Source: Candidatus Woesearchaeota archaeon
GTDB lineage: Archaea; Nanobdellota; Nanobdellia; Woesearchaeales; JAFGUC01
Reading direction: 5' to 3'
Length of the DNA: 64,000 bases
Assembly: GCA_016938695.1 (NCBI GenBank)
Contig: JAFGUC010000024.1
Coordinates: 186,001-250,000 of the forward strand
Shown here: one piece after another, positions 18,408 through 25,796 of the stretch
How the letters are laid out: each line of letters starts with the position of its first letter
How positions within the stretch are numbered: the stretch's first letter is position 1
Notes under the pieces: model-generated
Told to the model about the DNA's origin: nothing
The model's database searches: none
What the model saw: the letters and a program-made list of their open reading frames with translations, nothing else
Position numbers and translations under genes: made by a program

Positions 18408-18793
18408 TTTGGACCAACCAAAACGACGCCGTTTTGTTTTTTGATCATATTATCTTTTGTTATTGTGCCTTCAAAATAGTTTACATTAAACACTTTAGAT
18501 TTTTGTGTGGTAAGTAATTCAACCCACGTATTATTGTAAACATTGATTGTATAATTTTCATTTAGTGATGTTTGAGGAAGTTCAAAAGTTCTAACATATC
18601 CTTCGTGTGATTCACTAGCCGTTTTGATTTCATTTTGTATTATTTGTGCAATTTTTTCAAGTTCATTATATGATTCTTCATCTGATTTAACATTAATATT
18701 ATGATAAATAACGCCCGAGAATGCAACAGAAATAAGTAGCGCAAATGATATAACCGATACAAATTCAATAGTTATTTGAGCTTTATTATTCAT
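18404..18793 (-). CDS. Class III signal peptide pilin, small
   Basis: The 129-aa protein begins MNNKA then QITIEF, a canonical archaeal prepilin site with Glu at +5, followed by a hydrophobic helix to about residue 27. The head is about 95 aa with NxT sites and ends in a hydrophobic VVLVGPK. Size and position fit a minor or structural pilin. It starts one base after the stop of the first pilin gene and its stop overlaps the next start (ATGA), showing tight coupling in the operon. Confidence 0.8.
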   Translation of the reverse strand: MNNKAQITIEFVSVISFALLISVAFSGVIYHNINVKSDEESYNELEKIAQIIQNEIKTASESHEGYVRTFELPQTSLNENYTINVYNNTWVELLTTQKSKVFNVNYFEGTITKDNMIKKQNGVVLVGPK

Positions 18794-18794
18794 T

Positions 18795-19208
18795 TTATTT
18801 GCCAGTTATTTGTATATATGTAGTTCCATTAGTTTTAGCAAGAATTTCAATTTCATGAATTCCTGGTGTTGCAAGAATTGTTCCATTAATTGGAATTTTT
18901 GAAACAAGATACAAATTATGCTCTCCAACAATGATATTAATTTCATAAGTTGAAACACTAATTGACTTTATTGAATCTGGAAAATAAACCTTGATTGTTT
19001 CCTTTGAAGGAGCACCAAGATAAAAAATGCTTTCAGCAGTATCAACAATTTTCTGGACAGAAACATGTGCTTGACTTAAAGAAATTTCATCTCTAATTGA
19101 CTCTGATTGGCCTTGATAAATTATAATTGATGGTATTGATAAGAATAATACAATTCCCATTATAATCAAATATTCAATTGCAATCTGTCCTTTAGAAATA
19201 TTAGACAC
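18795..19208 (-). CDS. Class III signal peptide pilin, first gene of pilus operon
   Basis: The 137-aa protein has SKG then QIAIEY, the QxxxE prepilin motif, and a hydrophobic helix to about residue 28. The head is beta-rich with a Gly-Thr-rich end. The only in-frame standard start is GTG at 19208, but that GTG is itself part of a GAGGTG sequence that looks like a ribosome site; a non-standard ATT start three codons later cannot be excluded. An AT-rich stretch with AAATAATATTATAAAAG on the minus strand just upstream supplies a plausible promoter, making this the first gene of a pilin-to-platform run reaching 6547. Confidence 0.78.
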   Translation of the reverse strand: MSNISKGQIAIEYLIIMGIVLFLSIPSIIIYQGQSESIRDEISLSQAHVSVQKIVDTAESIFYLGAPSKETIKVYFPDSIKSISVSTYEINIIVGEHNLYLVSKIPINGTILATPGIHEIEILAKTNGTTYIQITGK

Positions 19209-19377
19209 CTCTTTTATAATATTATTTAAGCGTTTTATTTTAAAAGCTTTGTTGTTGTCGTACTTTTTTGTGTTACAAATTCATCACATTTTTTTCTAAT
19301 TATTGTTGAGTGAATACTTTTTTAGAAAGGTTTTTAAATATAGTTTAATACCCAAATTTATAGGGAGGTAGGTTGAT

Positions 19378-19983
19378 TTGGTTAGTAGCATAACTAAAGA
19401 ACTAGACGATTATCTTGAATCAAGAATTGGTTCTGGCGATTTAAAAAAAAAGAAAAAGAAAGATCCTGTTAATTTCTCAAGGGTTCCGAAAATTGATAAT
19501 GAGTACAAAACTTTTGTTCTTGAAGATGAACCAACTAAACCTTGGCATCGAAAATTTTTAGATTGGTTATTCGAAGAAGATTCTTCAAAAGAAGCAGATT
19601 ACGCTGAAAAAATTGAAGACTTTGAAGAAGACAGATTAGACAAAGTTGCAGACATTATTGAAGATGCACAAGAAAGTCTAGATGATTTAGAAATTAAAGA
19701 AGAAAAGAAAGTAAAAAACATTTTTCAACGTTTATTTGGAAGATTAAGAAAAGTCGAAGCTCAAGAAATAGAAGAACTTGAGGATATTCCTGTGCAAGTA
19801 GATGCATCACATATGGAAGACATAACAGTTTTCAAAACAAGATGCAACGAAGAAATCCGAGATGCATTAAGAGCTATACGAAAAATAACTTTAAGACTTC
19901 CAAACAATGTTTTAGAAGACGTTGAAGCAATGAATGAATATCAAAGACTTCTTGCTCTAATGAGAAAATATAAAGTTGATTAA
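19378..19983 (+). CDS. Conserved-looking hypothetical acidic protein
   Basis: This 201-aa soluble protein is rich in Glu, Asp and Lys, with a Lys7 run near residue 24, a helical acidic middle (80-125) and a more ordered C-terminal helical part (145-201, with RDALRAIRKITLRLP). I do not recognise it. The start is TTG, decided by a strong GGGAGGT eight bases upstream and absence of an in-frame ATG before the body. A TATA-like TTTTTAAATATAG lies at 19331-19343. It is transcribed divergently from the pilus operon and shares the intergenic region, so a regulatory or cytoplasmic partner role for pili is possible but unsupported. Confidence 0.6.
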   Translation: MVSSITKELDDYLESRIGSGDLKKKKKKDPVNFSRVPKIDNEYKTFVLEDEPTKPWHRKFLDWLFEEDSSKEADYAEKIEDFEEDRLDKVADIIEDAQESLDDLEIKEEKKVKNIFQRLFGRLRKVEAQEIEELEDIPVQVDASHMEDITVFKTRCNEEIRDALRAIRKITLRLPNNVLEDVEAMNEYQRLLALMRKYKVD

Positions 19984-19995
19984 TCAACTTATTTT

Positions 19996-21195
19996 TTACT
20001 TTTTAGCCATTATTTCTACAATATCTGAACTCTTAAGAATATGGTCTTTTCCAACTGGCATTTTTGATTTAACGTCAATTGCTTTGATAAAATTCTTTCC
20101 AAAATCAGTATGCAGTTTAAATGCAAAATCCAGTGCAGTGGTTCCCGGTGGCATTAAAAAGCAATCAGGTAAAACATTGCCGTTAGAGTCTTCTAATTTA
20201 TTAACTCCTCCTGGAAATATTGCAACGTATTTTAACAAATCAAAAACAGCATGATTAATTATATCCTGTACTCCTGTACTAGAAAATGTTCCAAGAATAT
20301 TATCCTTGATAAAACCTAAAGCTCCTTTCTGTCTATCGCTAAGTTTAGACTCATCAACAACCTCAAAAGAACTTTCTCCAGGTGCATATTTGATTAAACC
20401 ATGTTTTGCAGCTTCACGTAATGCAAGTTCTGATTCTGCTGAAGACGGAACAACAATATATTCTGGAAAATTTTTCTTGATTTTCTCAATGTTTTCTTTA
20501 GCAACAGGAATGTCGCATTTATTAGCAGCAATAATCATTGGTTTAGTTTTCTCTCTAAGTATTCTAGCAAGACTAAGGAGTTCATTTTCAGTCCATTCAG
20601 TTGGTTTTTTCTCTTCAAGATTTAATTTTCTCAAAGCACTCTCAACATGAATTTCATTAACCTTTAAACCAGATAACTGTTTTGCAAGAATGATTTTTGA
20701 ACTACTTTTTTCAACTTGCATTTGTCTTGATAATTTATCCCAACCTTTTTTCAAAATTCCAAGATACCAAAAATCAAGTTCTTCTTCTAAAAATTTAATA
20801 TCATTCTGAGGATCATAACTTCCAACATCAACAGGTTCGCCTTTTTCATTAACGCTACCTGAAGCATCAATTACATGAATTAAAACATCAGCTTGTCGTA
20901 AATCATCTAAGAATTGGTTACCCATTCCAAGACCCTCGTGAGCACCAGGAACAAGACCTGCAACATCCATCATATCAACAGGTACAAATCTAAAATCTCC
21001 TTCACAATATCCCTCTCTAGGGTTGGATTTTTTACCAAACTCAATAGCAACATCCTTAAGCTTAACAAAACCAACAGCGTGATTAGCTTTTATTGTAGTA
21101 AAAGGATAATTTGCAATTTCAACATCTGCTAAAGTAGCAGCCTTAAAGAAAGTAGACTTTCCAACAGATGGTTTTCCAACAACTCCGATAAACAT
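19996..21195 (-). CDS. YchF/OLA1-family GTPase, archaeal type with TGS domain
   Basis: An Obg-family translation-associated GTPase. G1 is GKPSVGKS at about 7-14, G3 DVAGL near 77, and G4 NKCD in IIAANKCD. Residues near 85-135 hold the YchF-specific helical region and the C-terminus (about 320-399) is a TGS domain with PDCFLMPPGTTALDFAFKLH. Its length (399 aa) matches the archaeal branch. Family members bind ribosomes or tRNA-like ligands; precise function is unclear. The gene is monocistronic; its stop is 12 bases past the convergent acidic hypothetical gene. Confidence 0.93.
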   Translation of the reverse strand: MFIGVVGKPSVGKSTFFKAATLADVEIANYPFTTIKANHAVGFVKLKDVAIEFGKKSNPREGYCEGDFRFVPVDMMDVAGLVPGAHEGLGMGNQFLDDLRQADVLIHVIDASGSVNEKGEPVDVGSYDPQNDIKFLEEELDFWYLGILKKGWDKLSRQMQVEKSSSKIILAKQLSGLKVNEIHVESALRKLNLEEKKPTEWTENELLSLARILREKTKPMIIAANKCDIPVAKENIEKIKKNFPEYIVVPSSAESELALREAAKHGLIKYAPGESSFEVVDESKLSDRQKGALGFIKDNILGTFSSTGVQDIINHAVFDLLKYVAIFPGGVNKLEDSNGNVLPDCFLMPPGTTALDFAFKLHTDFGKNFIKAIDVKSKMPVGKDHILKSSDIVEIMAKK

Positions 21196-21270
21196 AACTT
21201 TGGAATAATTTGATTAATTTAAAAAGATTTCTTAAAAACTTATATAAATGACATATGCATAAAAACATAC

Positions 21271-21885
21271 ATGGTTAAAGATTTAGTAAAAGATGTTGCT
21301 CAAACTGAATTACAACATAAACATCCATTCCACTTCAAAGAATTCTATAAAATGATGCATGACTGGTTTGAAGAAAACGGTTATAAAAGTGCAAATGGTG
21401 GAGATGATTACGAAAATTTTTACAATGAACGAATTCATGATGGCGGTATGAAAGAGATTAGATACTGGTGGCATTTGTATAAAGCACCATCAAAATATTC
21501 TGTTAACGAAGTAACGCTTGTTAAATTTCACTTAACTGTTAGAATCCGAGCTTTAGGAATTAAAGACATTGAAACAGTTTTCAACGGCAAAAAAACTAAA
21601 GTTCAAGATGGTGAACTAACAGTTGATTTAAAACAAGACATCACAGTAAGTTACAGTGTATTAAATGGGCACTGGTTAAGCAACTTTCCACTAATAACCA
21701 ACTTTATCGAGAACAGATGGTATAAAAAATATTTTGAAATGTATAAAAAGATGGCTTACGAAGATTTTTATAAATTAGAAAACACTGTAAAACGTTGGTT
21801 AAATTGGTATCAATATTCTTTGGTTCCACGTCCATTCCGTTCATCTTTGGGTGGATATAATGCAAAATCAGAATTCGAAAAGTAA
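21271..21885 (+). CDS. Conserved hypothetical protein
   Basis: The 204-aa protein is soluble, rich in aromatic residues (Trp, Tyr, Phe) and Lys, with an N-terminal helical part (KEFYKMMHDWFEENGY), a central beta part with VKFHLTVRIRAL, and a C-terminal helical stretch (YKKYFEMYKKMAYEDFYKLE). I recall similar proteins in DPANN and other archaea but know no function. A TATA-like CTTATATAAATG about 27 bases before the ATG indicates a leaderless transcript. It precedes the tRNA-Thr gene, which has its own promoter. Confidence 0.65.
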   Translation: MVKDLVKDVAQTELQHKHPFHFKEFYKMMHDWFEENGYKSANGGDDYENFYNERIHDGGMKEIRYWWHLYKAPSKYSVNEVTLVKFHLTVRIRALGIKDIETVFNGKKTKVQDGELTVDLKQDITVSYSVLNGHWLSNFPLITNFIENRWYKKYFEMYKKMAYEDFYKLENTVKRWLNWYQYSLVPRPFRSSLGGYNAKSEFEK

Positions 21886-21887
21886 AC

Positions 21888-21898
21888 TTTATAAATAG
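21888..21898 (+). promoter_or_regulatory. TATA box of tRNA-Thr
   Basis: TTTATAAATAG begins three bases after the stop of the upstream gene and is centred about 31 bases before the first base of the tRNA, the expected distance for an archaeal promoter with a very short 5' extension. Confidence 0.55.
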
Positions 21899-21923
21899 TT
21901 ACTTTTTGTTTTTCTATTTATGT

Positions 21924-21995
21924 GCTCCTGTGGCTTAGTGGCTATAGCACCTGACTTGTAATCAGGAGGTCGTGGGTTCAACTCCCACCAGGAGC
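21924..21995 (+). tRNA. tRNA-Thr (anticodon TGT)
   Basis: A complete 72-base cloverleaf: acceptor GCTCCTG pairs with CAGGAGC, the D arm is GCT/AGC, the anticodon stem CCTGA/TCAGG encloses CTTGTAA with anticodon TGT reading ACA, and the T arm GTGGG/CCCAC encloses TTCAACT. CCA is not encoded. There is no intron. A run of six T follows directly and would end transcription. Its last 19 bases and the following T-run plus flank recur 75 bases downstream. Confidence 0.97.
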
Positions 21996-22089
21996 TTTTT
22001 TAGTTTCTACGAAGTATGTCGAATGCTAGAGGCGAAACTCTAGCGTGTTGTTTCAACTCCCACCAGGAGCTTTTTTTAGTTTCTACGAA
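21977..22089 (+). repeat. Direct repeat of the tRNA-Thr 3' end flanking a hairpin
   Basis: The bases from TTCAACTCCCACCAGGAGC through the T-run and AGTTTCTACGAA occur at 21977-22013 and again at 22052-22089, differing by one T. The unique 38 bases between contain a perfect 7-bp hairpin at 22025-22044, GCTAGAG-GCGAAA-CTCTAGC. The second copy lacks the 5' part of a tRNA and cannot fold as one. Duplicated tRNA 3' ends are typical of integration sites (attL/attR), but no integrase lies nearby and the enclosed sequence is tiny. Confidence 0.75.
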
Positions 22090-22142
22090 TTGAATTATCG
22101 TCACTTGCAAAATATTATATATCTTCAATGTTTTACAATTCT

Positions 22143-22457
22143 ATGGACAAATTACTTCAAGAAGTTGAGTTTATCGAAAAAAAGCTAAACATAAAGTTCC
22201 CTGTAGACACATTCCGAGAAAAGTTATACGGAAGAGCAGTAAAGCTCAATGAAGAAGTTGGAGAATTGTGCAGTGAAGTTTTGTCATTCACAAAAGACCA
22301 AAGGATTGAAAAATTAAACAAAAGTTCTAAAGAATCTCTTGAAGAAGAAATTGCCGATGTTATAATCTCTGTTTTAGTAATTGCAAAAACAATGGATGTT
22401 GATGTTCAAGAAGCATTAAAAAATAAAATAGAAAAAATAAAAAATAGACTACTTTAA
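22143..22457 (+). CDS. MazG-like nucleotide pyrophosphohydrolase
   Basis: A 104-aa all-alpha NTP pyrophosphohydrolase of the MazG/dUTPase-like superfamily, which cleaves NTPs to NMP and PPi for pool cleaning. The metal-binding helices carry KLNEEVGELCSE (ExxE) and LEEEIADVIIS (ExxD). The single domain matches stand-alone MazG-like proteins rather than full two-domain MazG; phosphoribosyl-ATP pyrophosphohydrolase is a less likely alternative as no his genes are near. The ATG at 22143 is preferred over one at 22128 because the TATA-like AATATTATAT is centred about 27 bases before it, giving a leaderless start. It overlaps the convergent transporter gene by 9 bases. Confidence 0.8.
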   Translation: MDKLLQEVEFIEKKLNIKFPVDTFREKLYGRAVKLNEEVGELCSEVLSFTKDQRIEKLNKSSKESLEEEIADVIISVLVIAKTMDVDVQEALKNKIEKIKNRLL

Positions 22458-23393
22458 TCTTTTGCATTCATACTTAGTCAAGATTTTTTCATCTACACCA
22501 TATTTCTCACTCAAATCACAACTACCAATTGGTTCGACGTGAGTTCTAACATCATAAATGTTAGGAATTGCAGAACGAATTTTAGATTCAACCTTCACAG
22601 TTAATGCATGAGCTTTAGAAACTGTTGTTGAACCTTTAACCTCAACATCTAGACTTACAACAAAAGAGTCGCCCAATTTTCTAATTCTAATTCTGTGTGG
22701 GTTAATAACTCCCCTAACAGAACATACGCTTTCTAAAACCAAGCGATACATATCTGGGTCATTTACTCCATCCATAAGTTCTGTTTTATTTTCACGAAAA
22801 ATATCAAATGCAGTTTTCATAATAAACACGCTGACAATAAGCGCAATAATCATATCAATTATTGGCATATTTAATACAACTGTAAAAAATATTCCAAACA
22901 TGACTGACAAAGAAATTAAAATATCGTTTCTCATATTAGACGCATTTGCAATCAACATTGAACTATTTGTTTTTTTACCAACAGAATACTGATTCCAAGT
23001 AAGAATTAATTTTCCAATAACTGATATAACTGTGACAATTAAAGCATAAATTGAAGGAATAACTAACCCCTCATTATGAATAAATTTCATAACTGTAGTA
23101 TATGCAAGTTGAGCACCAGCAAAGAAAATGATAAATGACAAAACCTTTGCAGAAACAGCATCTGCTCGTTTGTAACCATAAACATATTTTGGATTTGGTT
23201 TTTTCTCCATTATTTTAGTAGTGATTAATGCAACACTTGATGTTATTATATCAGTTGCAGTATCAAGTCCATCTCCAAGTAAAGCAAGACTTCCAAATAC
23301 AAATCCAGAAACAATTTTCAAGACTGCTAACAATGCATTACCAACAGTAGCAAATATAGATGCATGTTGTATTTTTTTGATTCGTTCATCCAT
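22449..23393 (-). CDS. Cation diffusion facilitator family metal transporter
   Basis: CDF proteins export divalent metals in exchange for protons. Six membrane segments fill about residues 12-205 and a ferredoxin-like cytoplasmic dimerisation domain follows (about 210-290, HRIRIRKLGDSFVVSLDVEV). The transport site in the second segment is D44-x3-D48 (DTATD). In the fifth segment the usual HxxxD or DxxxD is N153-x3-D157 (NMRND), so the histidine linked to zinc preference is asparagine. The metal therefore cannot be predicted. Length (314 aa) is normal. Cysteines cluster at the C-terminus. The gene is single. Confidence 0.9.
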   Translation of the reverse strand: MDERIKKIQHASIFATVGNALLAVLKIVSGFVFGSLALLGDGLDTATDIITSSVALITTKIMEKKPNPKYVYGYKRADAVSAKVLSFIIFFAGAQLAYTTVMKFIHNEGLVIPSIYALIVTVISVIGKLILTWNQYSVGKKTNSSMLIANASNMRNDILISLSVMFGIFFTVVLNMPIIDMIIALIVSVFIMKTAFDIFRENKTELMDGVNDPDMYRLVLESVCSVRGVINPHRIRIRKLGDSFVVSLDVEVKGSTTVSKAHALTVKVESKIRSAIPNIYDVRTHVEPIGSCDLSEKYGVDEKILTKYECKRLK

Positions 23394-23485
23394 AAATAGG
23401 AAATCTTGTTTTTAATCTTTATAGGTTTTTTCATTAGTGCAAAATAGCAAAGTTTAAAAAAAAGTATCAATAAACGGCAATTAGG

Positions 23486-23941
23486 ATGGATAGTATAATT
23501 GAAGAATACGAGCGTTTAAAATCCAGTTATGACTTGCCTGAGTTCCATGAACTTGATAAGGCACTAGAGTTGGATGATCTTGAAAGTCCGATCACACTAA
23601 AGGATCTAAGAAACAAGTTTCACGACAGATTTAGCGACTGTTCAAAAATTCTTGAAACCTTATTCCAGCCAGAAGGCGAATTTTCTAGTTATATAGAAAC
23701 AAAAATATTTGCAAGTGACATTAAAGATGATTATTTTGAAGCTTACAAAAGATTACGTTACTTAGTTCGAGAAGCACAACTTCTATCTGTACATAATGAC
23801 AAAGATAAAGATGCAGAATTTGTTAAACAATCTCACAAGACTTGGCAAGATTTAAAGCCAGTAATTGTAGATTTTCTAGAAAATTTGAAGAATTGTTGGT
23901 TAAACCCTGCAATACAAGATAATGTAAAATACTTTGGTTAA
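23486..23941 (+). CDS. Hypothetical alpha-helical protein
   Basis: The 151-aa soluble protein is mostly helical and acidic, with no membrane segment and no motif I recognise. Regions of note are PITLKDLRNKFHDRF near 36-50 and a C-terminal WQDLKPVIVDFLENLKNCW. It ends 22 bases before the adenylate kinase gene on the same strand, so the two are probably co-transcribed; I recall similarly sized proteins in DPANN genomes but no function is known. Confidence 0.6.
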   Translation: MDSIIEEYERLKSSYDLPEFHELDKALELDDLESPITLKDLRNKFHDRFSDCSKILETLFQPEGEFSSYIETKIFASDIKDDYFEAYKRLRYLVREAQLLSVHNDKDKDAEFVKQSHKTWQDLKPVIVDFLENLKNCWLNPAIQDNVKYFG

Positions 23942-23962
23942 AAAATAAAATAGGTGATTTGA

Positions 23963-24589
23963 GTGAGAATTATTTTAATCGGACCACAAGGATGTGGGAA
24001 AGGTACACAAGCACAAAGATTAGAACAATTATACAATATTCCACACATTTCTACGGGTGATATTTTCAGAGAAAATATGACCAACAATACTAAACTTGGA
24101 ATTCTAGCAAAAACATTTATCGACAAAGGACATTTAGTTCCAGATGAAGTAACAATTGAAATGGTTAAAGACCGATTCAAGCATGATGATTGCAAAAATG
24201 GATTTTTGTTGGATGGTTTTCCAAGAAACATCAAACAAGCAGAAATATTAGATACTTTTCAAGAAATTGATGATGTAGTTCTAATTGATGTTGATGATGC
24301 AGAGTCAATAAAAAGAATAACTAATAGACGAACTTGTCCAGTTTGCAAAAAAGTTTACAACATTTTTTCAAATCCTCCAAAAAAAGAAGGCGTTTGTGAT
24401 AAAGATGGTGCAACTCTGATTCTAAGAGATGATGATACTGAAGAAGCGATACGAAAGCGATTACAAATTTATCATAGTGAGACAAAACCAATTGTTGAAC
24501 ACTACAGAAAAATGGGTAAAGTTGTAGAAGTTAACGGTATGCAGGCAATTGATAAAGTGACGCAAGATATCGAGTCTCATATCAAATAA
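23963..24589 (+). CDS. adk: Adenylate kinase, bacterial-type with zinc LID
   Basis: Catalyses ATP + AMP = 2 ADP. The P-loop is GPQGCGKGT at 7-15, the NMP-binding part has STGDIFREN and GFLLDGFPRN, and the long LID (about 125-162) carries CPVCKKVYN and a CDKDG segment that would bind zinc through three Cys and one Asp. This is the bacterial/eukaryotic Adk fold rather than the archaeal AdkA trimer type. The start is GTG at 23963, set by an AGGTGAT ribosome site a few bases upstream. A length of 208 aa is typical. Confidence 0.94.
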   Translation: MRIILIGPQGCGKGTQAQRLEQLYNIPHISTGDIFRENMTNNTKLGILAKTFIDKGHLVPDEVTIEMVKDRFKHDDCKNGFLLDGFPRNIKQAEILDTFQEIDDVVLIDVDDAESIKRITNRRTCPVCKKVYNIFSNPPKKEGVCDKDGATLILRDDDTEEAIRKRLQIYHSETKPIVEHYRKMGKVVEVNGMQAIDKVTQDIESHIK

Positions 24590-24639
24590 TTTCTTGATAA
24601 ATGTAAAGCTCAAACAGCAGAGAGTTTTATAAAAAAGAG

Positions 24640-24670
24640 TTTATAAATGAATATAGTAATATTTATAAAT
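24640..24670 (+). promoter_or_regulatory. Tandem TATA boxes of the Pop5-proteasome-exosome operon
   Basis: Two copies of TTTATAAAT at 24640-24648 and 24662-24670 lie 22 bases apart in the 157-base gap before pop5. The second would start transcription near 24693, leaving a leader of about 54 bases that includes two GGAG-type ribosome sites and a short open frame. Confidence 0.45.
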
Positions 24671-24712
24671 ACTTAATTCAAAAACCAACTGTAGGAGAGA
24701 GATAGGAGAAGA

Positions 24713-24745
24713 TTGAAAAACATTTTCTCGTTTAAACTTTATTAA
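24713..24745 (+). CDS. Possible 10-codon leader peptide before pop5
   Basis: A TTG start follows an AGGAGA ribosome site by five bases and opens a frame reading MKNIFSFKLY, ending in TAA one base before the pop5 ATG. Pop5 has no ribosome site of its own, so re-initiation after this peptide could load it. The peptide is too short to judge by composition; it may be chance. Confidence 0.25.
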   Translation: MKNIFSFKLY

Positions 24746-24746
24746 A

Positions 24747-25070
24747 ATGAGGCCGTTATTACCTACTTTGCGGGAGAATAAGCGTTACATTGGTTTTGAA
24801 ATTTTAGCAAGCCAACAAATACCGTTTAAATCCTTTGAAAGTTCTTTTAACGACATGCTACATAACTTTATTGGTGTTCTTGGATGCGCTAATGCTGGAG
24901 CATATGTGATAAAAGAAAAGTATGAAAATAACAAAGGAATCATTAGAGTAAATACAAATTATGTCGATCACGTAAAAGCAACTTTTACATTCATAAAAAA
25001 AATTGAAAATGTGGATGTAACAGTTAAAAGTATACGAACAAGTGGTATGATTAACAAAGCATTGAGGTGA
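24747..25070 (+). CDS. RNase P protein component Pop5 (Rpp14/Pop5 family)
   Basis: Pop5 with Rpp30 supports the RNA catalytic core of archaeal RNase P, which trims tRNA 5' ends. The N-terminus LPTLRENKRYIGFEI is the family hallmark, followed by a ferredoxin-like alpha/beta fold with INKALR at the end. At 107 aa it has the usual length. It opens the conserved archaeal run Pop5-PsmA-SBDS-Rrp4-Rrp41-Rrp42; Rpp30, which precedes it in many archaea, is not here. Its stop codon is part of the GAGGTGA ribosome site of the proteasome gene. Confidence 0.88.
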   Translation: MRPLLPTLRENKRYIGFEILASQQIPFKSFESSFNDMLHNFIGVLGCANAGAYVIKEKYENNKGIIRVNTNYVDHVKATFTFIKKIENVDVTVKSIRTSGMINKALR

Positions 25071-25075
25071 AATAT

Positions 25076-25792
25076 ATGCAATCTATGAACCATCAACTAA
25101 TGGGTTACGACAGGGCAATTACAATGTTTAGCCCGGACGGAAGACTACTACAAGTAGAATATGCAAAAAAAACAGTAAAACAAGGTAGCACAGCAATAGG
25201 AATTGTTGCAAAAGATGGTGTTGTTCTTGTAACCGACAAACGAATTGTTGAACCTTTAGTGGTAGACGATTCTGTTGAAAAGATTTTCAAAATTGATAAT
25301 CATATTGCAGTAACTGCAGCTGGAATTATCAGTGATGCAAGAGTTTTAGTAGAAAGAGCTCAAGTTTCTGCACAACAACACAAAGTTACTTATGATTCTG
25401 ATATTGATGTCTTAAGTATTGTTAAAGATTTATGCAAACTAAAACAAATTTGCACACAATCAGGTGGATTAAGACCATTTGGTGTTTCTTTACTTATCAC
25501 TGGTGTTGATGAAACAGGACTTAAATTGTATGAAACTGATCCAACAGGAATTTACTTTGGGTATAAAGCAACAGCAATTGGAGAATTTGAACAAGAAGTA
25601 AAAGAACTTCTTAATGCTGAATACAAAGATGAAATGTCAATCAATGACGCAATAAAATTAGCAATCAAAGGTCTAAAAGCAAATATTGGTGAAGACCTAA
25701 AAGAAAATAGAATTGACTGTGTTTGTATAACAAAAGACAGAGTTTACAAATCGCTTTCAAAAGAAGAAATAAAAACTTTTCTTCAAGGATAG
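25076..25792 (+). CDS. psmA: Proteasome subunit alpha
   Basis: The alpha ring gates the archaeal 20S proteasome. The protein shows the alpha signature YDRAITMFSPDGRLLQVEYA near the N-terminus, a RIVEPLV segment and a Lys near 63 (VTDKR) typical of the docking pocket for ATPase tails. No catalytic Thr or propeptide is expected. The ATG at 25076 was chosen over an upstream GTG because that GTG lies in the GAGGTGA ribosome site five bases before it. The beta subunit and PAN are not in the window. Confidence 0.96.
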   Translation: MQSMNHQLMGYDRAITMFSPDGRLLQVEYAKKTVKQGSTAIGIVAKDGVVLVTDKRIVEPLVVDDSVEKIFKIDNHIAVTAAGIISDARVLVERAQVSAQQHKVTYDSDIDVLSIVKDLCKLKQICTQSGGLRPFGVSLLITGVDETGLKLYETDPTGIYFGYKATAIGEFEQEVKELLNAEYKDEMSINDAIKLAIKGLKANIGEDLKENRIDCVCITKDRVYKSLSKEEIKTFLQG

Positions 25793-25796
25793 ATGA

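Noticed and set aside
22052-22070. Second tRNA-Thr gene
   Set aside because: Only the T-loop 3' half and acceptor 3' strand are present; no D arm, anticodon arm or 5' acceptor strand can be formed from the sequence upstream.
21977-22089. Active integrative element at the tRNA
   Set aside because: No integrase, recombinase or cargo gene lies between or near the two repeats; only a 38-base insert is enclosed.
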